A stretch of 64,000 bases of DNA from Vibrio qingdaonensis (GTDB lineage Bacteria; Pseudomonadota; Gammaproteobacteria; Enterobacterales; Vibrionaceae). The notes under the pieces are model-generated. The model was not told the DNA's origin and ran no database searches. It saw nothing but the letters and a program-made list of their open reading frames with translations. The translations under genes were made by a program, and so were the position numbers. This document shows, piece after piece, positions 25,596-34,571 of the stretch (position 1 is the first letter of the stretch; every line of letters starts with the position of its first letter). Location: positions 1-64,000 of the forward strand of contig NZ_JAKRRY010000030.1 in NCBI RefSeq assembly GCF_026191675.1. The letters run 5' to 3'.

Positions 25596-25946
25596 AATCT
25601 CTCCTTGAGTTCGATAAACTAGTGATAGTGTACTTAGGTTATATGACATGGGCTTGGTGGGGCGCACAAAAGCATATTTTAAAACGTTACAAAGGGTTAG
25701 TAGACGTTGAATAGTTAGCGTGCAGGTTAACAAAGTTGCAGCAAGTAAAATTAGGCAACATTAGATATACATCACTTATATCACTTAGAGCAGTGACGGA
25801 TGTGTCTGATATGAGCCATAATTAATAAACGTTAACAATTCTGTGCGCAATTTTTGCCCACGAAATGTTACATTTACCTTTGATATTGATGCCGCATTTC
25901 GCAGGCATGGATATGGTGATAGCTTTATTTAGTGGTGGAATCAAAT
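25596..25946. other. divergent promoter region, XRE regulator / ompR
   Basis: A 351-bp AT-rich gap with divergent gene starts. A short inverted repeat ATGCC...GGCAT lies about 35-55 bp before ompR. No clear sigma-70 promoter could be fixed. Confidence 0.4.
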
Positions 25947-26666
25947 ATGCAAGAAAATCACAAGATTTTAGTTGTTGATGACGATGCGCGTTTGCGTGCG
26001 TTGTTAGAGCGTTACTTATCAGAGCAAGGATTCCAAGTACGCAGTGTTGCTAACAGTGAGCAGATGGACCGCCTGTTAACCCGTGAAAACTTTCATCTAA
26101 TGGTATTGGATTTAATGCTACCAGGTGAAGATGGCTTGTCGATTTGTCGTCGTTTACGTAACGCCAACAATATGTTGCCTATTTTGATGCTGACAGCAAA
26201 AGGCGATGAAGTTGATCGTATCGTTGGGCTAGAAGTTGGAGCCGATGACTATCTACCAAAACCGTTTAATCCGCGTGAATTGTTAGCGCGAATCAAGGCG
26301 GTATTGCGTCGTCAAACCATCGAAGCCCCCGGCGCACCAAGCCAAGAAGAGTCTCAGGTGGAATTTGGTGAATTCCGTCTGAATTTAGGCACGCGAGAAA
26401 TGTTCCGTGGTGAAGAGGCTATGCCTTTGACTTCCGGTGAGTTCGCCGTACTTAAAGCGCTGGTGACCAACGCTCGTGAGCCAATGTCACGTGACAAACT
26501 GATGAACATGGCTCGTGGTCGTGAATACTCGGCGATGGAACGCTCCATTGATGTACAGATTTCCCGCTTGCGTCGCATGTTAGAAGTGGATCCAAGCAAA
26601 CCTCGTTATATCCAAACCGTATGGGGATTGGGTTATGTTTTCGTACCCGATGGTAAAGAAGCATAA
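25947..26666 (+). CDS. ompR: OmpR, response regulator
   Basis: Partner of EnvZ; in E. coli it regulates porins according to osmolarity. The 239 residues equal E. coli OmpR. The receiver domain has the acidic pair in VVDDD, the phosphorylation Asp in VLDLMLPGEDG (about 55) and Lys in LPKPFNPREL; the C-terminal winged helix ends VWGLGYVFVPDG. The ATG at 25947 was chosen by family start (MQENHKILVVDDD) with GGTGG upstream. A terminator-like hairpin separates it from envZ. Confidence 0.97.
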   Translation: MQENHKILVVDDDARLRALLERYLSEQGFQVRSVANSEQMDRLLTRENFHLMVLDLMLPGEDGLSICRRLRNANNMLPILMLTAKGDEVDRIVGLEVGADDYLPKPFNPRELLARIKAVLRRQTIEAPGAPSQEESQVEFGEFRLNLGTREMFRGEEAMPLTSGEFAVLKALVTNAREPMSRDKLMNMARGREYSAMERSIDVQISRLRRMLEVDPSKPRYIQTVWGLGYVFVPDGKEA

Positions 26667-26680
26667 CGAGAAATAACGCG

Positions 26681-26710
26681 AAGGCTCTGGATGAATTCAG
26701 AGCCTTTTGT
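26681..26710 (+). terminator. intrinsic terminator or attenuator between ompR and envZ
   Basis: A 9-bp stem AAGGCTCTG (26681-26689) with CAGAGCCTT (26698-26706), 8-nt loop and a TTTTGTTT tail. In E. coli the two genes overlap, with no room for such a structure. Confidence 0.8.
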
Positions 26711-26758
26711 TTATGATACGCCTCAACCTTTCACTTTCATCTCCCCAAAGGAAGTTCT

Positions 26759-28078
26759 ATGCGATTTCGCAGCTCATTTACGCAATCCATTCTATTGTTT
26801 TTTACTCTGCTGGTGGCGAGCCAAGTTTTTTCCTATTACGCCGTATACAACTATGCCTTGGTGCCAAGTTTGCAGCAGTTTAATAAAATCCTCGCCCATG
26901 AATTGAATTTCATTTTGGAAGACCAAGAGGCGGTGGATGAAAAACTAGAAATGGACGCGCCATTAAGGCGTCGCGTATTGGAGCAACTGGGCGTGACCAT
27001 TCACGCGAAAGATAGCGCGATGGCAAACGAGTTTCATCATGCGATGTCTATCGACTTGATGAGTGAGGAAATGAGCGACGAATTAAATTCACCAACGGAA
27101 GTGCGGCTTATCCTAGGGTCTGAGAGTTATATTCTTTGGATGCAAATCGATGCACTGCCCAATTCCCTGATTCGTATTCCCTTGTCTGAATTACAAGAAG
27201 AAGACTTTGCACCGTTGTTTAGAAATAGTCTGATCATGGCTATCTTAGTGGTGATGGGAGGCTGGTTATTTATTCGTTTGCAAAATCGACCATTAATGGC
27301 GTTAGAACATGCGGCAAAGTTAGTGGGTAAAGGCGAGATCCCGCCACCACTGCCAGAAAAAGGTGCCTCTGAAATTCGCTCGGTGACCAGAGCCTTTAAC
27401 CAAATGGCTAAAGGCATTCAGGAGCTGGAAGAAGATCGAACCTTATTGATGGCGGGTATTAGCCATGACATCCGCACCCCACTGACGCGTATTCGTCTTG
27501 CCACAGAAATGATGTCGCCTGAAGACAGTTATTTAGCCGAAGGCATTATTAGCGATACCGAAGAGTGTAATGAAATCATTGGTCAGTTTATGGATTACCT
27601 CAAACCGGTGAACACGCAGAGCTTTGAAGCGCTGAGTTTAAATGACATTTCATCGGATATTGTCTCTTCAGAAGGCGGCTACGAAATTCAGATCGACTTT
27701 GAACCAATGGAAGCGATTAAAGACATTAGTGGCAGCCCGATAGCCATTAAGCGCGCCATCACCAATTTAGTGGTGAACTCAATTCGTTATGGGAATGGTT
27801 GGGTTAAGGTGAGTACTGGCATGACGGCGGATAAAAAATTGGCGTGGGTGTGCATTGAAGATAATGGTCCTGGTATTGAACCTGACCAAATTGGTCGCCT
27901 TTTTGAACCGTTTACTCGTGGTGATACGGCAAGAGGAAGTGAAGGAACTGGACTTGGTTTAGCGATTGTTAAGCGTATTATCGGTCAGCATTACGGCACG
28001 GTGAGTATTTCAAACCGCAGTCAGGGTGGCCTCATGGCTCAAGTCAGTTTCCCTGTCGCTAAGAATGGGTTGAGGTAG
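26759..28078 (+). CDS. envZ: EnvZ, sensor histidine kinase
   Basis: Inner-membrane kinase/phosphatase for OmpR. The 439-aa product has a first membrane helix (about 9-29), a periplasmic domain, a second helix (about 157-173), HAMP linker, the phosphorylation His in GISHDIRTPLTRIR (about 236) and an ATPase domain with N box (VVNSIRYG), G1 (EDNGPGI) and G2 (EGTGLGLAIV). E. coli EnvZ has 450 residues. It follows ompR after 92 bp and a terminator-like hairpin. After it come palindromic repeats and the convergent recG. Confidence 0.96.
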   Translation: MRFRSSFTQSILLFFTLLVASQVFSYYAVYNYALVPSLQQFNKILAHELNFILEDQEAVDEKLEMDAPLRRRVLEQLGVTIHAKDSAMANEFHHAMSIDLMSEEMSDELNSPTEVRLILGSESYILWMQIDALPNSLIRIPLSELQEEDFAPLFRNSLIMAILVVMGGWLFIRLQNRPLMALEHAAKLVGKGEIPPPLPEKGASEIRSVTRAFNQMAKGIQELEEDRTLLMAGISHDIRTPLTRIRLATEMMSPEDSYLAEGIISDTEECNEIIGQFMDYLKPVNTQSFEALSLNDISSDIVSSEGGYEIQIDFEPMEAIKDISGSPIAIKRAITNLVVNSIRYGNGWVKVSTGMTADKKLAWVCIEDNGPGIEPDQIGRLFEPFTRGDTARGSEGTGLGLAIVKRIIGQHYGTVSISNRSQGGLMAQVSFPVAKNGLR

Positions 28079-28133
28079 AGTGTCTTGCGGTTGTTTGGAG
28101 TGCGCCCTTTAAGTACGTGAAGGGCTGAAGAAG

Positions 28134-28217
28134 ATCCCCTTATTCAAGGGGATGACGATTTTCTCTCACGGAATGGTATTTAGAAAAAGTAGGTGTCATC
28201 CTCACGAAAGTGAGGAT
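28134..28217. repeat. pair of inverted REP-like palindromes
   Basis: Hairpin ATCCCCTT/AAGGGGAT (28134-28153) and hairpin ATCCTCAC/GTGAGGAT with a GAAA loop (28198-28217). Each carries a GTCATCC...GGATCT frame; the first is on the minus strand and the second on the plus strand, so the two face each other. They fill the gap between convergent envZ and recG and may end both transcripts. Confidence 0.75.
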
Positions 28218-28269
28218 CTCCCAACGCGTATGGCTTATCAATGATGATCGGTTACGTAGTATGGTCACC

Positions 28270-30348
28270 CTACGCTTTAGCGTAAAACTCTTTATCGCCC
28301 AGCCAGCGGTCAATAATCTTCTTCGCATGTTCTGGGTATTGCTCATGCACATGCCGTGCGAGTCGTTGCACTTCAGGCACCAAGCGTTGATCTCGGACTA
28401 AATCGGCTATCTTAAAATCTGCCAGCCCGGTTTGTTTGGTGCCAAGTAGTTCTCCTGGGCCACGGATCTCTAAATCGCGCTGTGCAATCACAAACCCATC
28501 ATTACTTTCTCGTAGCACGCCTAAGCGTTTCTGAGCCGTTTTAGACAACGGCGAGTGATAGAGCAGGACACAGTGACTCGCAACCGTTCCACGCCCGACA
28601 CGGCCTCTTAGCTGGTGAAGCTGAGCTAAGCCTAGGCGTTCTGGGTTTTCAATGATCATTAAACTGGAGTTGGGTACATCAACGCCAACTTCAATCACTG
28701 TCGTGGCGACGAGAAGATGGAGCTCATTGGCTTTAAACTGCTGCATGACCGCCTGTTTTTCTGCTGGCTTCATTCGGCCATGCACCAAGCCGACTTTAAC
28801 ATCGGGCAATTGACGTTGCAGGTCTTCAGCGGTATCGGCGGCCGCTTGTGCTTCCAGCACTTCCGATTCGTCAATAAGCGTACAGACCCAATAGGCTTGC
28901 TTGCCTTCCGTTAGGCAGGCGTGTTTCACACGTTCGATAATCGCGTCTCGTTTGGTGTCCGGCAGCGCCACGGTTTGTATTGGTGTACGTCCGGGCGGCA
29001 GTTCATCAATGACCGAGGTTTCTAAGTCAGCGTAGGCCGTCATCGCCAGCGTTCGCGGTATCGGGGTCGCGGTCATAATAAGTTGATGAGGGTAATAGCC
29101 TTGCTTCGCGCCTTTCTCTCGTAGCTCCAAACGCTGATGAACCCCAAAACGATGCTGCTCATCAATAATGACCAACGCGAGATTATTAAACGTGACCGAT
29201 TCTTGAAATAGCGCGTGAGTCCCCACCACCATTTGCGCCTCACCACTGGCAATGCGTGCTAATTCGGCCTCTTTTGCTTTGCCTTTTTGCTTGCCAGAGA
29301 GCCAGCCAACGGCAATTCCCATCGACTCAAACCAGTTAGCAAAGTTAATAGCATGCTGCTCAGCGAGCAGTTCAGTAGGGGCCATCATCGCCACCTGGTA
29401 GCCATGCTCAATAGCACGTAACGCCGCAAGCGCCGCAACGAGGGTTTTTCCTGAGCCAACATCACCTTGCACTAAGCGCATCATTGGCGCGGTTTTGAGT
29501 AGATCCTGCTCGATTTCATTAACCACACGATGTTGAGCATTGGTTGGCGAAAACGGCAACTGCTCGAGAAGTTGCTGTTTAAAGCGCCCCATTTCTGGCA
29601 GGGCAACGGCTTTGTCTTGTTGACCTTGACTGCGCACCGCAAGCATAGACAGATTTTGCGCCATGAGCTCTTCAATGATCAGTCGCTGCTGAGCGGGGTG
29701 CTTACCTTCGTCAAAATCGTCGATATTGATCGACGGTGGTGGTCGATGGATGGTGTGCAGGGCTTGCGTTAGGGTGATTTGCTGGTTGTACAATCCGCTG
29801 GGCAGCAGTTCGTCTACGGCACTTTTATCCATGAGCTCAAGTGCTTGGTCGGTGAGACTGCGCAGTGTCAGTTGGCGCAATCCATCCGTTGTTGGGTAGA
29901 CCGGTGTTAGCGTTTGCTCAAGAGCAGGACTTCGATCTGAAGTTTGAAATTTGTAGTCAGGGTGGATGATTTCCAGCCCCAAATGCCCTCGTTTGACTTC
30001 ACCATAGGCAACGATCACTTTGCCATCCGCAAAGTTGTTCTTCATGGCAGCGGTAAAATTAAAGAAACGTAACGTAATGGTGCCATTGCCATCACTCACT
30101 TTGACCGTCAGCATTTTTTTGCGTCCAAAGCTGACATCGCTGCTCATGATTTTACCTTGAACCGACCCCCATAATCCCGCGTGCAGTTTTACAATGGGGT
30201 AAATGCGCGTACGGTCTTCATAGCGATGGGGTAGATGGAACAGTAAGTCCTGAACATTATGCAGACCGACCTTCGCCAGTTTTTCAGCGACCTTTGCGCC
30301 AACACCGTTGAGGGACGTGAGAGAAATTGCGGACAACAGCTGAGCCAT
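28270..30348 (-). CDS. recG: RecG, branch-migrating DNA helicase
   Basis: Superfamily 2 helicase that remodels stalled forks, D- and R-loops. The 692-aa product (E. coli 693) has the N-terminal wedge/OB domain (about 1-150, HLPHRYEDRT), the helicase core with Walker A GDVGSGKT (about 290), DEQH box (IIDEQHRFG), motif TATPIPRTLAMT, and the VGVDVPN and QLRGRVGRG motifs. The start MAQLLSAISL fits the family; an ATG 12 bp upstream is also possible and neither has a strong RBS. It is the last gene of the gmk-rpoZ-spoT-trmH-recG series. Confidence 0.97.
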   Translation of the reverse strand: MAQLLSAISLTSLNGVGAKVAEKLAKVGLHNVQDLLFHLPHRYEDRTRIYPIVKLHAGLWGSVQGKIMSSDVSFGRKKMLTVKVSDGNGTITLRFFNFTAAMKNNFADGKVIVAYGEVKRGHLGLEIIHPDYKFQTSDRSPALEQTLTPVYPTTDGLRQLTLRSLTDQALELMDKSAVDELLPSGLYNQQITLTQALHTIHRPPPSINIDDFDEGKHPAQQRLIIEELMAQNLSMLAVRSQGQQDKAVALPEMGRFKQQLLEQLPFSPTNAQHRVVNEIEQDLLKTAPMMRLVQGDVGSGKTLVAALAALRAIEHGYQVAMMAPTELLAEQHAINFANWFESMGIAVGWLSGKQKGKAKEAELARIASGEAQMVVGTHALFQESVTFNNLALVIIDEQHRFGVHQRLELREKGAKQGYYPHQLIMTATPIPRTLAMTAYADLETSVIDELPPGRTPIQTVALPDTKRDAIIERVKHACLTEGKQAYWVCTLIDESEVLEAQAAADTAEDLQRQLPDVKVGLVHGRMKPAEKQAVMQQFKANELHLLVATTVIEVGVDVPNSSLMIIENPERLGLAQLHQLRGRVGRGTVASHCVLLYHSPLSKTAQKRLGVLRESNDGFVIAQRDLEIRGPGELLGTKQTGLADFKIADLVRDQRLVPEVQRLARHVHEQYPEHAKKIIDRWLGDKEFYAKA

Positions 30349-30423
30349 ATGACAAACCATTACTAAATGAGATACCGATATTCAAGCATTTTACTGTCTT
30401 TTTGTACAGGAGGGAATAAGAGC

Positions 30424-30478
30424 GGTTCTATGGTTCTATGGTTCTGTGGATAGTGTTGGCTTGAACCATAGAACCATG
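30424..30478. repeat. inverted tandem repeats, GGTTCTAT x3 and GAACCATA x2
   Basis: Three units GGTTCTAT, GGTTCTAT, GGTTCTGT (30424-30447) face two reverse-complement units (30463-30478), so the region can form a stem of about 14 bp. The leader is AATAAGAGCGG. It starts one base after the trmH stop codon on the minus strand and lies before recG. The unit is the reverse complement of the 16-copy array at 16055. Confidence 0.9.
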
Positions 30479-30479
30479 C

Positions 30480-31166
30480 CTATTTCTGTTGCATTTCCTT
30501 CCACCAATCTTCATCGGCGATAATCTGCCCTTGGTCATCCAGTGGAGGATAAGGGAGGCGTTTTTTCTTAGCGACTTTCGCCAGAACGGGATGACCACGC
30601 TCAAATAAAATACGGTGGATCGTTTCCGGGGGCAGTGCACTGGTGTCTCGGTGGTACATGCCTGCAAGCTGACGTTGTCGTTGCGCTTCAAATAAAATGA
30701 GAGCACTGGCGACCGAGACATTGAGCGATTGCACCATGCCGACCATCGGGATGATGATGTCTTGATCGGCGCCATTAAGCGCGTGACCGGATATGCCTTC
30801 TTTCTCACCGCCTAAAATAATCGCCGTCGGTTTGGTGTAGTCGATATCGCGAAAATCTATGGCATTTTCAGAAAGGTTCGTTGCTAAAATCTGCATGCCT
30901 TGCTGCTTCAGTTCACCAATCGCGTCTGAGACTGAGTGATGGGTGTCGACTTCAACCCAGTTACGAGCCCCTGCAGAAGTGTGGCTCAGCGTGCGCATTT
31001 GTTTGTTAGGCCAAACGGCATGCACTTTGTGAACACCTGCCGCATCTGCGGTACGAATGACGGCGGAGACATTATTAGGCTTGTGCACTTCTTCAAGTAA
31101 CAGGGTTAGGTCGGTTTGGCGCGCGCGAAGTACGTCTTGAATTCGGTTGTATCGTTCAAGGTTCAT
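30480..31166 (-). CDS. trmH: TrmH, tRNA (Gm18) 2'-O-methyltransferase
   Basis: SPOUT-family methylase that modifies G18 in the tRNA D-loop using AdoMet. The 228-aa product (E. coli 229) has the SpoU motifs: 1 (VHKPNNVSAVIRTADAAGVH, Asn and Arg present), 2 (IILGGEKEGIS) and 3 (IIIPMVGMVQSLNVSVASAL), and the C-terminal ADEDWWKEM tail. The ATG at 31166 gives the family start MNLERYNRI. A perfect terminator-like hairpin lies between spoT and this gene. Confidence 0.96.
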   Translation of the reverse strand: MNLERYNRIQDVLRARQTDLTLLLEEVHKPNNVSAVIRTADAAGVHKVHAVWPNKQMRTLSHTSAGARNWVEVDTHHSVSDAIGELKQQGMQILATNLSENAIDFRDIDYTKPTAIILGGEKEGISGHALNGADQDIIIPMVGMVQSLNVSVASALILFEAQRQRQLAGMYHRDTSALPPETIHRILFERGHPVLAKVAKKKRLPYPPLDDQGQIIADEDWWKEMQQK

Positions 31167-31175
31167 GATTCTGTC

Positions 31176-31211
31176 CAAATAAAACGGGTTCGATATGACT
31201 ATCGAACCCGT
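31176..31211 (-). terminator. terminator-like hairpin between spoT and trmH
   Basis: A perfect 12-bp stem ACGGGTTCGATA/TATCGAACCCGT with a 4-nt loop (31211-31184), followed on the minus strand by TTTTATTT. The T-run ends 9 bp before the trmH ATG, so any trmH mRNA from spoT must read through it. Confidence 0.85.
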
Positions 31212-31231
31212 TGAAGTTTACTCATTAACAA

Positions 31232-33349
31232 CTAGTTTTTACGTCGTCTGACTCGCAACGCATGCGGCATGACACGAATACGCTTCATGATACCAGCCAA
31301 GTGCACACGATCTTTCGTCGTGAGCAGTACTGTGACGGTATACAGGCGACCATCACGCTCCTCAGTAGAGATGCCGTGAATGTTGGAACCTGTTTTTGCA
31401 ATGACGTTAGTCAAATCAGCCAGTGCGCCTTGGTGGTTATGCAAATCCACTTTGAGCTCAGCAGTAAATTCTTGCTCGTAGCTGTCACTCCATTCAACCG
31501 CCATATACTTATCGGGCTCTTTTTGATGACCCCTTACGTTAGGACAGGTTTCACGGTGCACCACTAACCCACGACCCGGAGAGACATGGGCAATAATGCT
31601 GTCGTCTGGAATCGGGTGGCAGCAGTTTGCAAACGTCAGCAAAATGCCTTCGGCGCCACGGATTGGCAGTCGCTTACCTGATGACGGAACAGAACTGGTC
31701 TGTGTTAATTCATCGGTATCACCTAATAGGCGTCGTGCAATGACGATACTCATGAGTTCACCCAAGCCAATGGCCGCGAGTAAGTCATCAATATTATCAA
31801 GGCGCAGATCTTTCAGCACTTCGTCGATATTCTCTGGATAGATGGTATCGACAGAGTGGCGACCTAACGCATGATTGAGCAAACGGCGACCGAGAACGAC
31901 GGATTCTTCGCGACGCATGGTCTTAAGAACCTGACGGATCTTAGTACGAGCTCGGGACGTCACCACATAGTTCAACCAAGCGGCATTTGGACGCGCGCCC
32001 GGCGCACTGATGATTTCCACCGTTTGGCCATTTTTCAGCGCTTTACTCAATGGATAAGGCTGACGATCAACACGAGCACCAACACAGGTGTTACCCACAT
32101 CAGTATGTACCGCGTAAGCAAAATCAACCGCAGTGGCCCCAAGCGGAAGCTCAACAATGCGACCTTTTGGTGTGAAGACGTAAATCTCATCTGGGAACAG
32201 ATCGGATTTTACGTTTTCAATAAATTCAAAGGAGTTACCCGCACTTTGTTGCAGCTCAAGTAGGCTTTGCATCCAGCGCTGTGCTTTCACTTGCGCTGTC
32301 GTGCCTGAGCGATCCCCATTGCCTTTGTAAGCCCAATGCGCCGCGACACCTTTGTCTGCCATCTGGTTCATGTCTTCAGTACGAATTTGTACTTCAACCG
32401 GAACACCGTGAGGGCCAACCATAGAGGTATGCAGGGATTGATAGCCATTGGCTTTCGGTACCGCAATGTAATCTTTCATGCGGGCTGGACGCGGCTTATA
32501 CAAGCTGTGTACCTGACCGAGAACGCGATAACAAGTATCGGCGGTATCGACAATTACGCGGAAGGCATAGATGTCCATAATAGTGTGAAAGCGCTGTTCT
32601 TTGGTTTTCATCTTGTTGTAGATGGAGAACAGATTCTTTTCACGACCCAGTACGCGAACCGTCAAGCCGACTTCTTCAAGGCGACCTTCAATTTCGCTGT
32701 GAATGCGCTGGATCATTTCTTTACGGTTACCACGCGCCGACTTAACCACTTCTTTAAGAACGCGGTATCGGTTGGGATACAAGGCTTCAAAGCCGAGCTC
32801 TTCTAGCTCAGTTTTAATGTTATGGATGCCAAGACGGTGGGCGAGTGGGGCATAAATTTCGAGAGTTTCGCGGGCAATACGACGCTTTTTATCTGGGCGT
32901 AGGGCACCAAGCGTGCGCATGTTATGCGTGCGGTCGCTAAGCTTTATCAAGATCACGCGAATGTCTTGCACCATAGCAAGGACCATCTTACGAAAGTTCT
33001 CGGCTTGGGCTTCTTTGCGATCTCGGAATTTAAGCTTGTCGAGTTTGGAAACGCCATCGACGAGCTCGGCAACGGTCGTACCGAATTGTTCTTCTAGCTC
33101 TTCTTTGGTGACTTCAGTGTCTTCAATAACATCATGCAGCAGCGCCGCTTGCAGTGTTTCAATATCCAAGCGCATTTCTGCGAGAATACGAGCAACCGCG
33201 ACGGGGTGAATGATGTATGGTTCTCCGCTTGAGCGGGTCTGCCCTTCATGGGCATCTCTTGCTACCACATAAGATTGACGCAGAGCCTCAAGGTGAGGCT
33301 CTGTTAGGTATTCTTGGGCAACGTCTTTAAGGCTATCGAATAGGTACAA
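31232..33349 (-). CDS. spoT: SpoT, bifunctional (p)ppGpp synthetase/hydrolase
   Basis: Hydrolyses and makes the alarmone ppGpp. The 705-aa product (E. coli 702) has an HD hydrolase domain (EPYIIHPVAVARILAE, LLHDVIEDT near 70-76), the synthetase domain (about 200-330, YKPRPARMKDYIAVPKANGY region), TGS (about 390-450, VFTPKGRIVELPLGAT) and a C-terminal ACT domain (about 625-705). The HD motif is intact, so hydrolysis is expected. With rpoC, rpoZ and the GCGCC promoters it ties this window to stringent control. Confidence 0.98.
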   Translation of the reverse strand: MYLFDSLKDVAQEYLTEPHLEALRQSYVVARDAHEGQTRSSGEPYIIHPVAVARILAEMRLDIETLQAALLHDVIEDTEVTKEELEEQFGTTVAELVDGVSKLDKLKFRDRKEAQAENFRKMVLAMVQDIRVILIKLSDRTHNMRTLGALRPDKKRRIARETLEIYAPLAHRLGIHNIKTELEELGFEALYPNRYRVLKEVVKSARGNRKEMIQRIHSEIEGRLEEVGLTVRVLGREKNLFSIYNKMKTKEQRFHTIMDIYAFRVIVDTADTCYRVLGQVHSLYKPRPARMKDYIAVPKANGYQSLHTSMVGPHGVPVEVQIRTEDMNQMADKGVAAHWAYKGNGDRSGTTAQVKAQRWMQSLLELQQSAGNSFEFIENVKSDLFPDEIYVFTPKGRIVELPLGATAVDFAYAVHTDVGNTCVGARVDRQPYPLSKALKNGQTVEIISAPGARPNAAWLNYVVTSRARTKIRQVLKTMRREESVVLGRRLLNHALGRHSVDTIYPENIDEVLKDLRLDNIDDLLAAIGLGELMSIVIARRLLGDTDELTQTSSVPSSGKRLPIRGAEGILLTFANCCHPIPDDSIIAHVSPGRGLVVHRETCPNVRGHQKEPDKYMAVEWSDSYEQEFTAELKVDLHNHQGALADLTNVIAKTGSNIHGISTEERDGRLYTVTVLLTTKDRVHLAGIMKRIRVMPHALRVRRRKN

Positions 33350-33455
33350 ATTGTAGGCCCGAAAGTCGATGGAACTCGAACAGTGTCATGGCTTAAAGGG
33401 CAGATAACAACGAGTGACGATCTAACCCTTTACGCTTTAAACCATTCGGTTCGAA

Positions 33456-33728
33456 TTAACGGTTGTGAGCGATGCTGCTAACAGCGGCTAGCTCAGCTGC
33501 TTCTTGCTCTTGCTGTTCTTGACGCTCACGAGCATCAAGGACTTCTTTAGTGATCAAACCTTCTTCGATTTCGCGCAGTGCGATAACCGTAGGCTTATCA
33601 TTTTCTTCTGGCACTAATGCGTCTTTACCACCGATTTGCATTTGACGTGCGCGGCGAGACGAAATAAGAACTAGGTCGAAGCGGTTACCAACTTTTTCAA
33701 CAGCGTCTTGAACAGTTACGCGTGCCAT
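33456..33728 (-). CDS. rpoZ: RNA polymerase omega subunit
   Basis: Small subunit that helps assemble beta' and, in E. coli, forms part of ppGpp binding site 1. The 90-aa product (E. coli 91) starts MARVTVQDAVEKVGNRFDLV and keeps SRRARQMQIGGKDALVPEEN. It lies 106 bp upstream of spoT in transcription order, as in enterobacteria. Confidence 0.98.
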   Translation of the reverse strand: MARVTVQDAVEKVGNRFDLVLISSRRARQMQIGGKDALVPEENDKPTVIALREIEEGLITKEVLDARERQEQQEQEAAELAAVSSIAHNR

Positions 33729-33950
33729 AAGAACTCCAATAATTAACTAAATTTTAGATGACGAGAAAGTATACAGGCTAATGGGTGTGGATACTAGATC
33801 ACAAATGATCCCAAAATAGCCCGATGACTGTTCATTTACCCGTATTTTGTTGACGAGTATCGAGTACGTCGCTGACAAGTATATAGGTAAATGAGGATTT
33901 TATAACCTGATCATTGCGTTATGAATGATCAAGGTAAGCTAAACTTGCTA

Positions 33951-34571
33951 TTAAGACAGCAGCGCGTCGAGCATACCTTTGTATTTAATGGTCTGTTTAT
34001 CTTGCTTCAAACGTTCCGCACGTAAAATGGCTTTGAAGTCGATAAGTGCGACATCAAAGTCGTCATTGATAATGACATAATCGTACTCAGCGTAGTGTGA
34101 TATTTCTGACTTAGCTTCACTCATGCGTTTGGCAATGACTTCATCACTGTCTTGACCACGAACGTTTAGACGACGCTCTAGCTCACCGTTTGATGGTGGC
34201 AGAATAAAGACACTCTTCGCTGCTGGCATTTGCTCACGAATTTGACGTGCGCCTTGCCAATCAATATCTAAGAAAACATCAATCCCTTTATTTAAGGTTT
34301 CTTCAATCCAAATTCGCGAGGTGCCGTAGTAGTTACCAAACACCTCAGCGTGTTCGAGAAAGGCTCCTTGCTCAATCAGAGATTCAAAATCGCATTTTTC
34401 AACAAAATGATAGTGAATGCCGTGCTCTTCACCTGGGCGCATGTCGCGAGTCGTGTGCGAGACCGATACCTTCATAGCATACGTCGGATTCGTCTCCAGC
34501 ATCGCTGAAATCAAGCTTGATTTACCTGCTCCGCTCGGTGCGGAAACGATATATAAAGTGCCTTTGCCCAT
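33951..34571 (-). CDS. gmk: Guanylate kinase
   Basis: Phosphorylates GMP to GDP with ATP. The 206-aa product (E. coli 207) has the P-loop SAPSGAGKSSL at about 10-20, the GMP-binding segment (SHTTRDMRPGEEHGIHYHF) and the lid region (RLNVRGQDSDEVIAKRM). The ATG at 34571 (MGKGTLYIVSAPSG) was chosen by family; an open frame runs 17 codons further upstream. A gap of 222 bp to rpoZ suggests rpoZ also has its own promoter. Confidence 0.97.
   Translation of the reverse strand: MGKGTLYIVSAPSGAGKSSLISAMLETNPTYAMKVSVSHTTRDMRPGEEHGIHYHFVEKCDFESLIEQGAFLEHAEVFGNYYGTSRIWIEETLNKGIDVFLDIDWQGARQIREQMPAAKSVFILPPSNGELERRLNVRGQDSDEVIAKRMSEAKSEISHYAEYDYVIINDDFDVALIDFKAILRAERLKQDKQTIKYKGMLDALLS

Noticed and set aside
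31871..32263. 130-codon frame antisense to spoT
   Set aside because: A shadow of the strongly conserved spoT frame; no RBS and no family.
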